A stretch of 32,217 bases of DNA, taken from Chloroflexota bacterium. Lineage in GTDB: Bacteria; Chloroflexota; Dormibacteria; Dormibacterales; Dormibacteraceae. This document shows, in pieces, positions 22,201 through 30,941 of this stretch (positions within the stretch are counted from its first letter, which is position 1; each line of letters opens with the position of its first letter). The stretch is from contig VBJE01000040.1 of assembly GCA_005879675.1 (NCBI GenBank), positions 1 to 32,217 of the forward strand, given 5' to 3'. The notes below the pieces were generated by a model. It saw only the letters and a program-made list of their open reading frames with translations. It did no database searches and had not been told where the DNA came from. The position numbers were made by a program, and so were the translations under genes.

Positions 22201-24191
22201 TAGATAGGGCCGTCCGGTGTTCGCCGCAGCGAGTCGGCCTTCCGGCTGTACTCATCCACGCTGACGATGAACTCCGCGTGCGACCACGTGAGCGGCGAGA
22301 CCGAGAGCGGTGCGCCGGTGTGCGGGTCGAGCTGTTCCGAGAGCAGGCCGCCCGGTAGCTGGTGCGCCACCGCCCAGTCGATCATCTTCTTGGCCGGCGC
22401 CAGGTCGGCGGCAGCCTTGGCCGTCGCGATGTACCACTGCGCGAGCCACATCGTGCACATGAACCAGGGATTGCCTGGCACCAGGCTGGTGTTCGGCTCG
22501 ACCTTGAAGTAGTAGTCGTCGGTGTAGCGGGCGATGCCGCCGCAGTTCGCCTTGTTCGACAGCTGCTCGGCGATGGCCTTTGTCGTGTCCACGATCCGCG
22601 CGTCATCGGGGGGATACATGCCGAAACGCCAGAGCCCATAGATCGCGCTGTCCAGGACTGTGTCGACCGTGACCGTCTCGTCGTCCTCGACAGTGATCCG
22701 GCGCGGGAAGCGGCCGAGCTCGGCGCTGTACAGGTTCGTGTCGGCCGCCTCGCGCATCTTCTCGGCCGCGTCGCGGTAGCGCACATAAGCCTTCACGTCG
22801 CCGAACAGGTCGGCGAAGTTGCGCGCCGCGTCGAGTCCCGCCCACACCGCCCCCACGGTGAACGCGTGCACCCCCCACCGCTCTTCCCACAGGTCCCACG
22901 ACGGCATCGGCAGGCCGTTGCGCGGGTCGACGTAGCTGACCATCCAGTCCGCGGCAGGGACGACGAGGTTGGAGTAGAGGCCGACGACGAAGTCCAGGTT
23001 GCGGTGGATCCGGTAGTGCTGCCACAACGCCCAGAGCACCAGCCCCGTCTCGTCCTCCTGCACCGGGAGGGTGCGCACGCCGTTCGAGTCCACCCACGGC
23101 AGCCACGAGCTTCCCGGCAGACCGTACGGCGTGTACTTGTGCAGAAAGAATCCTTCCTCCACCAGCGACTGCTGGCTGAAGAGGAAGAACTGCCGGGTGA
23201 CGTCCTCGTGGCCCGAGCGGTCGAGCGCGTTGGCCACCAGCGCGCCGTCACGCGGCCAGTGGTAGGCGTACGTGTCGCGCGCGAACTTCGTGATGTCGAA
23301 ATCGCTGGAGGCGATCACCGCGCCGTGGTTGTCGACGTGAGCCCGGGCGGTGAGGACGCTGCGACGGTAGAGTCGCGACGCTTCCACGCCGAGCTGCTCG
23401 TCGATGTGCCGGTGGTCCTTTTCGGACCACACCTGCCAGTAGGTGATCGTGCGGTCGCGGTAGGTGTCCGGGCCCCGCGAGACGATCAGGTCCTGCCCAA
23501 ACGAAGTGACCTCGCTCAGGCGCATGCCCATGCACAGCCAGTGGGTCAGGCTTCGCGGCTCGCCCGCCGGCGCTGAGCCGAGGTCGAGGGCGACCGTGCA
23601 GTCGACGGCGCCCTGCTCGATCGGGTTCCGGCCCAGCACTCCGTCCTCCGCGTCGACCCAGGTGCCAGCCGCCCCGTTGCCTTTCTTGCCGTTGGCCCAG
23701 CTGCTGATCCCGTGCTCGGCGCCCGACTGCCCCCCGATCAGGAAGTACCGGTCGGCCTTGTAGGCGATGACGCCGCGGTGCCGCGGGTCGTAGAGGACCG
23801 TGTTGCCGATGTCCGAGCCCTCGATGTACCAGTCGTAGTGAAAGAAGGCGGCGCCTGACTTGAAGCCCGCCGTCGAGGTGACCCTGACGTTGCGGATGAA
23901 CCAGTTGCGAGCGAGGTCGATGTAGTCCTCGAATCGAACCGTGATACCGAGACCGGGGTGCGTGAGCGTCACGTCGCTGACGAGCGAGTCCTGCGCGTAG
24001 CCAAGCTTGCGCACCCAGGCGCCGTCGGACAGCCACGCGAACCTGCCATCGACGAAAAACCCAGTGCGGCAGAGGTTGCCCATCGTGTGGTTGGCATCGC
24101 CGACCCGCGGGAAGTAGATGTCGCGAAGGGAGTAGTTCGCGTCGAAGCCCACGAGCGTGTTTCCGTTTCCGAGGACGAGGCTTCTAGGCAC
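22200..24191 (-). CDS. Glycoside hydrolase family 15 protein (glucoamylase-like)
   Basis: The 663-residue protein is a full-length bacterial GH15: an N-terminal beta-sandwich domain (about 1-270, opening [21 protein letters not shown]) and a C-terminal (alpha/alpha)6 barrel. The predicted catalytic acid lies in [13 protein letters not shown] (Glu436 or Glu437) and the catalytic base in [14 protein letters not shown] (Glu619). The [15 protein letters not shown] segment lines the active site. Family members release glucose from alpha-glucans, or act on trehalose or glucan dextrins. No signal peptide is seen, so it probably acts inside the cell on storage polysaccharide or trehalose. The start is GTG 24191. 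Confidence 0.93.
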   Translation of the reverse strand: MPRSLVLGNGNTLVGFDANYSLRDIYFPRVGDANHTMGNLCRTGFFVDGRFAWLSDGAWVRKLGYAQDSLVSDVTLTHPGLGITVRFEDYIDLARNWFIRNVRVTSTAGFKSGAAFFHYDWYIEGSDIGNTVLYDPRHRGVIAYKADRYFLIGGQSGAEHGISSWANGKKGNGAAGTWVDAEDGVLGRNPIEQGAVDCTVALDLGSAPAGEPRSLTHWLCMGMRLSEVTSFGQDLIVSRGPDTYRDRTITYWQVWSEKDHRHIDEQLGVEASRLYRRSVLTARAHVDNHGAVIASSDFDITKFARDTYAYHWPRDGALVANALDRSGHEDVTRQFFLFSQQSLVEEGFFLHKYTPYGLPGSSWLPWVDSNGVRTLPVQEDETGLVLWALWQHYRIHRNLDFVVGLYSNLVVPAADWMVSYVDPRNGLPMPSWDLWEERWGVHAFTVGAVWAGLDAARNFADLFGDVKAYVRYRDAAEKMREAADTNLYSAELGRFPRRITVEDDETVTVDTVLDSAIYGLWRFGMYPPDDARIVDTTKAIAEQLSNKANCGGIARYTDDYYFKVEPNTSLVPGNPWFMCTMWLAQWYIATAKAAADLAPAKKMIDWAVAHQLPGGLLSEQLDPHTGAPLSVSPLTWSHAEFIVSVDEYSRKADSLRRTPDGPI

Positions 24192-24210
24192 GTCTGTTGC
24201 GCGGCAATCC

Positions 24211-24216
24211 TACAAT
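24211..24216 (+). promoter_or_regulatory. Possible -10 box for the metallopeptidase gene
   Basis: TACAAT matches five of six consensus -10 bases and lies in the short divergent gap between the GH15 and metallopeptidase genes. Transcription from it would begin near 24223, almost at the inferred start of translation. No good -35 is seen. Confidence 0.35.
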
Positions 24217-24227
24217 CAGCCCCGAAC

Positions 24228-24719
24228 CTGACTCAGCCACCGGTCCGCATCATCACGTCCCGCAAACGTCGCCGCACGGTGGCTGCTCGACTGCGCTCCG
24301 GCGTGCTCGAGCTCCTTGTCCCCGCGACGATGCCGCAGTCCGAACGGCAGCATTGGGCCGAGGTGATGACGCGGCGGCTGCAGCGCCGCGCCGAGCGCTC
24401 GCGTCCATCTGACGAGCGGCTGGTCGAGCGCGCCAGGAAGCTCAACGACCGGCACTTCGGAGGCCTGCTGCGCTGGACCTCGATCGGCTTCGCCGACATG
24501 GAGCGCCTGTGGGGCAGCTGCACTTTCACGGACGGGGCGATCCGCATCGCCAGGCGCGCGGCCTCGCTCCCGGAGTGGGTGGTCGACTACCTGTTGGTGC
24601 ACGAGTTGGCGCACCTGGTGCACTCGGACCACGGCGCCGAGTTCCATGAGCTGGAGAATCGCTATCCGCTGACCGAGCGCGCGAAGGGCTACCTGCTGGC
24701 GTTGGACTCGATCGGCTAG
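24228..24719 (+). CDS. YgjP-like (DUF45) zinc metallopeptidase
   Basis: The protein of about 163 residues has the WLM/SprT-type zinc site HELAHLVHSDH near the C-terminus, preceded by the family hallmark RLWGSCTFTDGAIRI and followed by FHELENRYP. The N-terminal strand RIITSRKRRRTVAARLRSG is also typical. These small proteases are poorly characterised. The start is uncertain: the coding pattern begins by 24243, but no ATG, GTG or TTG is close upstream in frame. CTG 24228 is the best local candidate given the -10 box at 24211; GTG 24279 would cut into the first strand. The stop shares CTAG with the stop of the convergent dehydrogenase. Confidence 0.8.
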   Translation: MTQPPVRIITSRKRRRTVAARLRSGVLELLVPATMPQSERQHWAEVMTRRLQRRAERSRPSDERLVERARKLNDRHFGGLLRWTSIGFADMERLWGSCTFTDGAIRIARRAASLPEWVVDYLLVHELAHLVHSDHGAEFHELENRYPLTERAKGYLLALDSIG

Positions 24720-25753
24720 GGAGTCAATACAATCTTCGTCGCCTCGCGGGCGTCGAAGATGCGGTAGGCCTCCTCGGCCTGGTCCAGCTTCATGCGGTGG
24801 CTGATGATCTTTTCGGGCTTCAGCCGCCCGGCGGCGATGAGCTCGAGCAACGGCCGCATGTACATCTGCACGTTGCACCAGCCGGCGCGAAACGTGAGCG
24901 ACTTCAGCCACATCCGCAGGTAGGGGAAGTCGCCCTGCACCGCGCTTGGCACGCCGACCATCGAAATCGTGCCGCCACCACGGACGACGTGGATGGCCGT
25001 GTCGACCGCCGACAGCAGCCCGACGCATTCGATGCTCGAGTCCGCGCCGATTCCTCCGGTCGCGGCCTCGATCGCCTGCACGGGGTGGGCCTGCCTGGCG
25101 TTGATGGGGATGCCGCCGAGCTCCTGCGCGATCTCCAGGCGCGAGTCGACCATGTCGATGACGAAGGTGCGCGACGGACCGAAGAGCTGCGCGCACATCG
25201 TCGCCATCAGGCCGACCGGCCCGGCGCCCACCACGGCGACCACGTCGCCCGGCTTGATCTCCGCACGCTCGGCGCCGAAAAAGCCGGTGGCGAGGATGTC
25301 GCCGACGAAGATCGCCTGCTCGTCGTCCATGCCCTCGGGTATCGGCTCCATCGTGTGGTCGGCGTTGGGCACCACCACGTACTCGGCCTGGCCGCCACCG
25401 AGACTCCCGAAGTACTCGCCGTGCCCGAACGTGCCCTTGTCGACGCACTGGTTGAACCAGCCTTTGCGACACAGCGGGCAGTGACCGCACGAAGTGAAGA
25501 AGCTGGAGACCACGCGATCGCCCGGCTTGAAGCGGGTGACCTCTTTGCCCGCATCCTCCACGACGCCGACGAACTCGTGCCCGAGGACCGCCCCTGTGTT
25601 CATGGGCGTGTGGCCGTGAAGGATGTGGAGGTCCGATCCGCAGACCGCGCCGAGCGTCACCTTGACCAGGACGTCACGCGAGTCCTTGATGGCCGGCTTC
25701 GGAACATCCATCACCTTGACGTCGCCCTCGCCCTGGTACGTCAGCGCCTTCAC
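24716..25753 (-). CDS. Zinc-dependent alcohol dehydrogenase family protein
   Basis: The 345-residue medium-chain dehydrogenase has the catalytic zinc ligand Cys38 in GAVCGSDLH, GHEFVG with the second ligand, the four structural-zinc cysteines in CGHCPLCRKGWFNQC, and the cofactor loop VVGAGPVGLM. Two zinc sites and the overall pattern place it near the threonine dehydrogenase/formaldehyde dehydrogenase-like group that uses NAD(H). The substrate is unknown. The GTG start at 25753 overlaps the DinB stop as GTGA, so it is co-translated with DinB and DUF72. Confidence 0.92.
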   Translation of the reverse strand: MKALTYQGEGDVKVMDVPKPAIKDSRDVLVKVTLGAVCGSDLHILHGHTPMNTGAVLGHEFVGVVEDAGKEVTRFKPGDRVVSSFFTSCGHCPLCRKGWFNQCVDKGTFGHGEYFGSLGGGQAEYVVVPNADHTMEPIPEGMDDEQAIFVGDILATGFFGAERAEIKPGDVVAVVGAGPVGLMATMCAQLFGPSRTFVIDMVDSRLEIAQELGGIPINARQAHPVQAIEAATGGIGADSSIECVGLLSAVDTAIHVVRGGGTISMVGVPSAVQGDFPYLRMWLKSLTFRAGWCNVQMYMRPLLELIAAGRLKPEKIISHRMKLDQAEEAYRIFDAREATKIVLTP

Positions 25754-26247
25754 TCGGCCACCGCCACATGGTCGACGCGCCCGGTCGCGTCGGCGTAGCA
25801 CCACACGTCGATGTCCGGTCCTTCGATGGCATGCGCACCGAGGACCGACATGACGTGCGTGCGGTGGTCGTCGGCGTGGTGGACCGCCTGGGCCATCACG
25901 AGCGCGGCCTTCAGCCGCCAGCCGTCATCGGTCGTGACGTCGCGGCGCGCCAGGCTCTCGTCTCGAGCGGCCTTCTCCCACTCCGGCCCCAACCGGCGGA
26001 TGCGCGCCGCGAGCTCGCTCAGCGCGACCGGCCCGTCCGGCAGCGGCTCCGACAGCCTCCGGTCGGTGACCCTTCGAAAGTAACCCTCCTCCGACTGGAC
26101 CAGGTGCCGGAGCGTGTCCCGGATCGAGCCATACGTTCCGGGGGTCGTCGCGTCGAGAACCTCGTCGCCGATCCCCTGGCAGAACTCGATCAGGGCCAGC
26201 GTGGCCCAGGTCTTGTGCCCGAAGAGCTCGACCAGCGCCTCACTCAT
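25750..26247 (-). CDS. DinB-family protein (putative metal-dependent thiol transferase)
   Basis: The 165-residue four-helix protein shows the DinB pattern: ELFGHKTWATLALIE in helix 1, the first metal His in IRDTLRHLVQSEEGYF, and HHADDHRTHV carrying the other His ligands. Members of this superfamily use bacillithiol, mycothiol or glutathione, or repair small molecules. ATG 26247 matches the usual family start. An in-frame ATG at 26379 would add 44 residues and overlap the DUF72 stop as ATGA, the overlap style common here, so a longer product is possible. That extra stretch holds a 32-bp repeat. It is followed by the dehydrogenase gene with a GTGA overlap. Confidence 0.87.
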   Translation of the reverse strand: MSEALVELFGHKTWATLALIEFCQGIGDEVLDATTPGTYGSIRDTLRHLVQSEEGYFRRVTDRRLSEPLPDGPVALSELAARIRRLGPEWEKAARDESLARRDVTTDDGWRLKAALVMAQAVHHADDHRTHVMSVLGAHAIEGPDIDVWCYADATGRVDHVAVAE

Positions 26248-26298
26248 GACGCCACCAAGATTAGGCGCTATCTGTGCCAGGCCTCGAGCAGCCCTCTC

Positions 26299-26372
26299 GA
26301 AACCCACGAGCGCCGGCGGTCGCGGGTAATACGCGTGCCTGAAACGCGCGAGCGCCGGCAGTCGCGGGGAAT
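26299..26372. repeat. 32-bp imperfect direct repeat upstream of the DinB gene
   Basis: Two 32-bp units (26299-26330 and 26341-26372, period 42) match at 27 positions; both contain GAGCGCCGGC followed by GTCGCGGG. They lie in the 128-base gap between DUF72 and the usual DinB start. If DinB begins at 26379, they encode a repeated peptide of the form PR-x-PAL-x-x-F. Confidence 0.7.
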
Positions 26373-26375
26373 CCG

Positions 26376-27281
26376 TCATCGCTGCCACGCCTCCAGCAGT
26401 CGCTCCAGCTGCTGGGCGTTCTTCACCGAGTAGTTGGAGTAGTTGTTGTTCATCAGGGCGTGAACCCTGCCGGCCGAGCGCTCCATCTCCCTGATCCTCG
26501 GCACCCACTCGGACAGCTCCTCGTCCGTGTACTCGTACCGAAAGCGGACGTTCGGCGGCACCCCGCGCAGGTCCCATGTCTCGTGGTTGCGGCCGTGGAA
26601 CCGGATCACGGCCAGCTTCGACGACGTCACCTCGTGCGCGGAGGGCATGCTCGTCGCGTGCCCCGGCGGCACGTCGACCGCGACGTAGGGGATGTCGCGG
26701 CTGCGCAAGAACGCGAACGTGCCGTCGCGATGTCGCGGGTCCAGCCACTCCGGCTTGCGGAACTCGACCGCGACCTGGAAGCCATGCATCCGCTCCTGGA
26801 CCTGCTCGACGTAGGCGAGCGACCGCGACGATGGCAAGAACCAGGGCGGGAACTGGAAGAACACGGCGCCGAGCTTGCCCGCGGCGCGCAGCGGTTCGAC
26901 CGCCGCCCGGAAGCGCTCCCAGGCCTCGTCCACGAGCTCGGCGGGCAGATGCTCCAGGTAGAGGTTCTTCTTGTCCCCGAGGTTCGCCGGCAGCTCCGCA
27001 CGGATGTCGGGCGGCAGGGACAGGGGCCGAGTCGGGTGGTTGGTGAACAGGGAGAACGACTTGACGTCGAAAACGAAGCCTGGCGGCGTCTGGGCGGCCC
27101 ACGCCTCGGCGTTGTCCGGTTTGGGGATGCCGTAGTAGGTCGAGTCGACCTCGACGAGTGAGAACTGCGTCGCGTAGAAGCGCAGCCGGTCGCCGGACGT
27201 CTTCACGGCGAGCGGGTAGAAGAGCTTGGAGTCGATCAGCGACTTGTCGACCCATCCGGCAATGCCGCAAACAACGCTCAC
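26376..27281 (-). CDS. DUF72 domain protein (TIM-barrel, YecE-like)
   Basis: The 301-residue protein is a DUF72 family member, recognised by the opening CGIAGWVDKSL, a VEVDSTYYGIP segment, FVFDVKSF, a central GAVFFQFPPWF, VAVEFRKPEW, VIRFHGRN and the closing MNNNYSNYSVKNA. The fold is a TIM barrel; the biochemical role is still unclear, though nucleic acid or Fe-S-related roles have been suggested. The length is a little above typical. GTG 27281 is the start, 23 bases from the divergent cyclase start. It leads the DUF72-DinB-dehydrogenase unit. Confidence 0.9.
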   Translation of the reverse strand: MSVVCGIAGWVDKSLIDSKLFYPLAVKTSGDRLRFYATQFSLVEVDSTYYGIPKPDNAEAWAAQTPPGFVFDVKSFSLFTNHPTRPLSLPPDIRAELPANLGDKKNLYLEHLPAELVDEAWERFRAAVEPLRAAGKLGAVFFQFPPWFLPSSRSLAYVEQVQERMHGFQVAVEFRKPEWLDPRHRDGTFAFLRSRDIPYVAVDVPPGHATSMPSAHEVTSSKLAVIRFHGRNHETWDLRGVPPNVRFRYEYTDEELSEWVPRIREMERSAGRVHALMNNNYSNYSVKNAQQLERLLEAWQR

Positions 27282-27287
27282 GGCCCT

Positions 27288-27293
27288 TATGAT
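27288..27293 (+). promoter_or_regulatory. Possible -10 box for the CHASE2 cyclase
   Basis: TATGAT matches five of six consensus bases and lies 11 bases before the cyclase TTG start. Transcription would begin near 27300, leaving a leader of about five bases, so the message would be nearly leaderless. No ribosome-binding site or clear -35 is visible. Confidence 0.4.
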
Positions 27294-27304
27294 CGCCGCG
27301 AAAC

Positions 27305-29494
27305 TTGGGCCGCTACATCCGGTACTGGTACTCCTACCGCACGGCGGTCGCCCTTCTGATCGCGCTCGTCCTCAGCGGTCTCATGTTCTGGCTCTACACC
27401 CAGCAGCTGGCGTGCGACGCCGGCTCGAAGGGCTGCTACGTAAACGTGTCCGTCCACCCTGAAGACCGCTTCGCCGCGCAGTACGACCCGGGCAAGCCGC
27501 AGGACTCGGTGGTCATCGTCGGCATCGACAACGAGAGCCTCAAGTCCAGCTCCATCGGGCGCTTCCCGGTGCCGCGCAGCGTCTACGCCCAGGCGCTGCA
27601 GAACCTCCAGAAGGACGGCGTCACGGCGGTGGCATTCGACATCGGGTTCCCCGACCCGAGCACGGATGAGGGCGACGCCGCCTTCCACCAGGCCCTGGTC
27701 GACACGAAGGTTCCCGTCGTCCTGGCCTACGGCGCCAGCGGGCTGGAGACCGGCGACGGCAAGGCCGTCCAGGGCGGGGTCATCGACCAGATCCCGATCA
27801 GGAAGTTTCGCTGCGCCGACACGGAGGGGCCCATCGACGGTCCCTGCCAGCAGCCGCTAGCCAATGTCGTGCTCGCCTCCCCGGACCTCTTGCTCGACCG
27901 GGACGGGGTGGTGCGCCGCATGCCGCTCACCGTGCAACCCCTGTGCTACGACAGGCACACCTGCACGACGCCCGTGATCGACACGCTCGGCGCGGCCGCC
28001 TACCGTCTCGGCCAGTTCGGCGGCGACTTCCAGTCCGCGCCCGACGTCCAGGTGGCGAAAGGCGCCGCCACCTTCGGCACCGCCTGGAGCACCCCGGTCG
28101 ACCCTTCTGGCGCCGTGCTGGTCAACTTCTCCGGCCCGCCGGGCAACTTCGAGAGCTACGGCCACTACGTGAGCCTCAGCAAGGTCCTCGACGGCAGCGT
28201 CTCCGCCGACTTCCTCAAGGACAAGATCGTGCTCATCGGCGCCTACGGCCTGACCGGCGTCAACGACCAGCAGCTCGTGACCACTAGCTTCGGGCTCAAC
28301 CGCACCAACGCCATGGCCGGCGTCGAGATCCACGCCAACGTCGTCCAGATGCTGCTCAACGCGGTTCCGCTGCCGCCGAACCCCTCACGGTTCCTGACGG
28401 CGGAGCCTCCGTGGGTGCTGCTGGTGCTGATCCTGGTGCTCAGCCTGGCGACCGCGATTGGAGTCGCCCGCGTCACCGTGCTCTGGGGCCTTGTCGGGAC
28501 TGTGCTCGCCCTGGGTGTGTTCACCTTGGGCATGTCGGCGCTGTCGACGTTCAACAACTGGGTGCCCGACCTCTTCCATCCCTGGCTCGCGATCGCCCTC
28601 ACCTACTCGGGCGTCACCGCCTACCGATTCCTGTACGAGGACCGTGAGAAGCGAAAGGTCACGGCGCTGTTCGGCCACTACCTCAAGCCCGAGATCGTGG
28701 CCCAGCTGGCCAAGACCCGCGGCGGCGTCGACGATATTCTCCGGGGCGGCGAGCGGCGCGACATCAGCCTGTTTTTCGTCGACATCCGCGGCTTCACGTC
28801 GATGTCCGAGTCGATGGCCGCGAGCGACGTGACCGAGGTGGTGCAGATGTACCTCGACCACCTGAGCGGGATCATCTTCACCTGGGACGGGACGGTCGAC
28901 AAGTACGTCGGGGACGAGATCATGGCCTTCTGGAACGCACCCCGGCAGCAAGAGAACCACGCCCTGCTCGCGATCCGCTGCGCATACGACTGCATCAACC
29001 GCGCGCCCGAGCTGCAGCAGAAGCTTCTCGCCAAGGGACTTCCGCCGATCCGCTGGGGCATCGGCATCAACACGGGACCGGCCGTGGTCGGCAACATGGG
29101 CTCGCGCAGCCGCCTGCAGTACACGGCGCTCGGCGACACGGTCAACACCGCCGCGCGCTTCTGCGCCCACGCACCGGCGTTCCAGGTCCTGATCGGGCAG
29201 ATGACATACGACATGTGCCGCGACTACATCGCCGTCGACCTCGTCCCGGGCGTGCAGCTGAAGGGCAAGTCGGCGGAGACCTTCAGCATCTACGAGGTGA
29301 CCGCCATCCGCCAGGACGCGGAGTCGCCGTGGGTCCAGTTCCCCAGCCAGATGGCGACCCAGGCGCACCACACGTTCACGTCGCAGTACACGCAGCAGAC
29401 GGTGCTCGCCGCGGCCGAGACCGGCTCGACCGACCTGCTGGTCGGCGAGGAGGCGCGGGAGATGCTCGCGCGCCAGCCGCAGTCGCTCAACTAG
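27305..29494 (+). CDS. CHASE2-domain class III adenylate/guanylate cyclase
   Basis: The 729-residue membrane protein has an N-terminal transmembrane helix (about 13-35), an extracytoplasmic CHASE2 sensor domain (about 55-350), three closely spaced transmembrane helices (about 365-440), and a cytoplasmic class III cyclase domain (about 490-665). Catalytic residues are complete: metal-binding Asp493 in FVDIRGFT and Asp537 in GDEIMAFW, Lys533 and Asp611 at the base-recognition positions (favouring ATP), and Asn614/Arg618 in NTAARF. It should make cAMP in response to an external signal. Its stop shares CTAG with the stop of the convergent kinase. The TTG start is supported by the upstream -10 box. 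Confidence 0.93.
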   Translation: MGRYIRYWYSYRTAVALLIALVLSGLMFWLYTQQLACDAGSKGCYVNVSVHPEDRFAAQYDPGKPQDSVVIVGIDNESLKSSSIGRFPVPRSVYAQALQNLQKDGVTAVAFDIGFPDPSTDEGDAAFHQALVDTKVPVVLAYGASGLETGDGKAVQGGVIDQIPIRKFRCADTEGPIDGPCQQPLANVVLASPDLLLDRDGVVRRMPLTVQPLCYDRHTCTTPVIDTLGAAAYRLGQFGGDFQSAPDVQVAKGAATFGTAWSTPVDPSGAVLVNFSGPPGNFESYGHYVSLSKVLDGSVSADFLKDKIVLIGAYGLTGVNDQQLVTTSFGLNRTNAMAGVEIHANVVQMLLNAVPLPPNPSRFLTAEPPWVLLVLILVLSLATAIGVARVTVLWGLVGTVLALGVFTLGMSALSTFNNWVPDLFHPWLAIALTYSGVTAYRFLYEDREKRKVTALFGHYLKPEIVAQLAKTRGGVDDILRGGERRDISLFFVDIRGFTSMSESMAASDVTEVVQMYLDHLSGIIFTWDGTVDKYVGDEIMAFWNAPRQQENHALLAIRCAYDCINRAPELQQKLLAKGLPPIRWGIGINTGPAVVGNMGSRSRLQYTALGDTVNTAARFCAHAPAFQVLIGQMTYDMCRDYIAVDLVPGVQLKGKSAETFSIYEVTAIRQDAESPWVQFPSQMATQAHHTFTSQYTQQTVLAAAETGSTDLLVGEEAREMLARQPQSLN

Positions 29495-30810
29495 CGGAGA
29501 AAGGCGACTCCCAGGAGCGCGGCCATCGCGGCGATCACGACCAGGACGCCGAACGCGCTGACGCACCCGATCGAGCGCTTGGCCACCGGCTTCACGGGCG
29601 GCGTGGGGTTGTAGACGGCATGCGCCTGGGGAATCGCAGCCGCCGGCTGGGCGATCGCGATCCCGATCGGCGTCGACGGGATCGCGCCTACCTGCGCCGG
29701 GCGTGGGACCATGCGCGACAGGTCGGCGCCCGGCTCGAGGCTGCGCTGCCAGCCGGGGCACATCTGGTCGGCGACCTTCGACATCGCCTCATCGAACTGG
29801 TGGCCGCTCTGGTAGCGGTCCTCGGGCCGCTTGGAAAGCGACTTCAGGATCACCTGCTCGAGCTCGGGGTTGAGGCCCGGGCGAAACACCGAAGGCGGCT
29901 TGGGCGGGGCCTGCACGTGCTTGGCCATCAGGGTGAAGGGCCCGTCCGCCTCCGAGGCGGTGAAGGGCGGCTGGCCGACGACCAGCTCGTAGAACATGAT
30001 CCCGGCCGAGTAGAGGTCGCTGCGGCCATCCACCTTGCTGGACGCCACCTGCTCCGGCGACATGTACTGCGGAGTGCCCACCGTCGTCCCGGTCTTGGTC
30101 GCGGTCCCGCCGATCCCAGTGTCGTCCATCAGCCGGGCAATGCCGAAGTCGGCCACCTTGACCATCCCCTCATCCGAGATCAGCACGTTTTCGGGCTTCA
30201 TGTCGCGGTGCACGATGGCGTGGCGGTGCGCGTAGTCGAGCGCCTGCAGGACTCCATGCATGACGGCGAAGACCTGGGGCGGAGGGATCTGCGCCTGGTT
30301 CATCCAGTCCCGCAGCGAGCGGCCACGAATGAACTCCATGACGAGGTAGTTGACGTTGCCCTGCAGCTCCATGTCGTGGACCTGGACCAGGTTGGGATGG
30401 CTCGTCCGGGCCATCACCTGCGCCTCCTGGAGGAATCGTTTCAGGGCCATCGGATCGGCCGATTGGATCAGCTCCTTGATCGCCACCTCGCGGCCGAGTC
30501 CGGGCTGCTCAGCAAGGAAAACGGCGCCCATTCCTCCTCGCCCCAGCTCGCCTTTGACGCGGTACTTGCCGATGTAGCGCTCGCCAGGGACGGACGGCGG
30601 GGTCGTGATGGAGGCGACCGAAGGTGGGGGCACGGTCGGCGGCGGCACCGGGATCAGGCGCATGGTGGCCGCGTAGTCGCCCGAGTAGGCGCCGGGTTCC
30701 GCGGGCGGCGTCGGGCGCGGCTGCTCGGCTGGATCGCTGCTTTCGGGGCGCGGAGCCCAGCCGGGGACGGGTGTCGGGGGTCCGTTGGGTGGTTGACCGG
30801 AGTCGGTCAT
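29491..30810 (-). CDS. PknB-like serine/threonine protein kinase with a C-terminal membrane anchor
   Basis: The 439-residue protein has a Pro-rich, probably disordered N-terminal extension (1-80), a Hanks-type kinase domain (about 83-345) with GRGGMG, the ATP lysine in EVAIKELI (Lys112), HRDMKPEN, DFGIA and GTPQYMSPEQ, a Pro/Ala-rich linker, and one transmembrane helix at the extreme C-terminus ending in Phe-Leu-Arg. All catalytic residues are present. Unlike classical PknB there is no extracellular PASTA or other sensor domain, so the kinase is tail-anchored and probably senses through partners. The ATG at 30810 has a CGGAG motif immediately before it, which is too close to be a good ribosome-binding site. 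Confidence 0.93.
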   Translation of the reverse strand: MTDSGQPPNGPPTPVPGWAPRPESSDPAEQPRPTPPAEPGAYSGDYAATMRLIPVPPPTVPPPSVASITTPPSVPGERYIGKYRVKGELGRGGMGAVFLAEQPGLGREVAIKELIQSADPMALKRFLQEAQVMARTSHPNLVQVHDMELQGNVNYLVMEFIRGRSLRDWMNQAQIPPPQVFAVMHGVLQALDYAHRHAIVHRDMKPENVLISDEGMVKVADFGIARLMDDTGIGGTATKTGTTVGTPQYMSPEQVASSKVDGRSDLYSAGIMFYELVVGQPPFTASEADGPFTLMAKHVQAPPKPPSVFRPGLNPELEQVILKSLSKRPEDRYQSGHQFDEAMSKVADQMCPGWQRSLEPGADLSRMVPRPAQVGAIPSTPIGIAIAQPAAAIPQAHAVYNPTPPVKPVAKRSIGCVSAFGVLVVIAAMAALLGVAFLR

Positions 30811-30873
30811 CTCCGGCGAGCCTACCAGAGATCCGTTCCGACTCAGTACACGCTCGCGAACTGGTGTCAGCTA

Positions 30874-30902
30874 TGGCGTTTTGAAGGCATTAGCTCGATA
30901 AT
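30874..30902 (+). promoter_or_regulatory. Possible promoter for the DUF4870-like gene
   Basis: GATAAT (30897-30902, five of six matches) is 17 bases after TGGCGT (30874-30879), a weak -35. It would give a leader of about 34 bases ending with the AGGAGGAG ribosome-binding site ahead of ATG 30942. Confidence 0.4.
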
Positions 30903-30941
30903 CTGGCCCGCACCAGCCAGCCCACAGGAGGAGATTTATCG

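Noticed and set aside
22362-23576. Long plus-strand open frame antisense to the GH15 gene
   Set aside because: It is the mirror of GC-rich codons in a clearly conserved GH15 gene; its protein is rich in Arg, His and Val with no recognisable motif.
26299-26372. CRISPR array
   Set aside because: There are only two imperfect units with a 10-bp spacer and no cas gene in the window.
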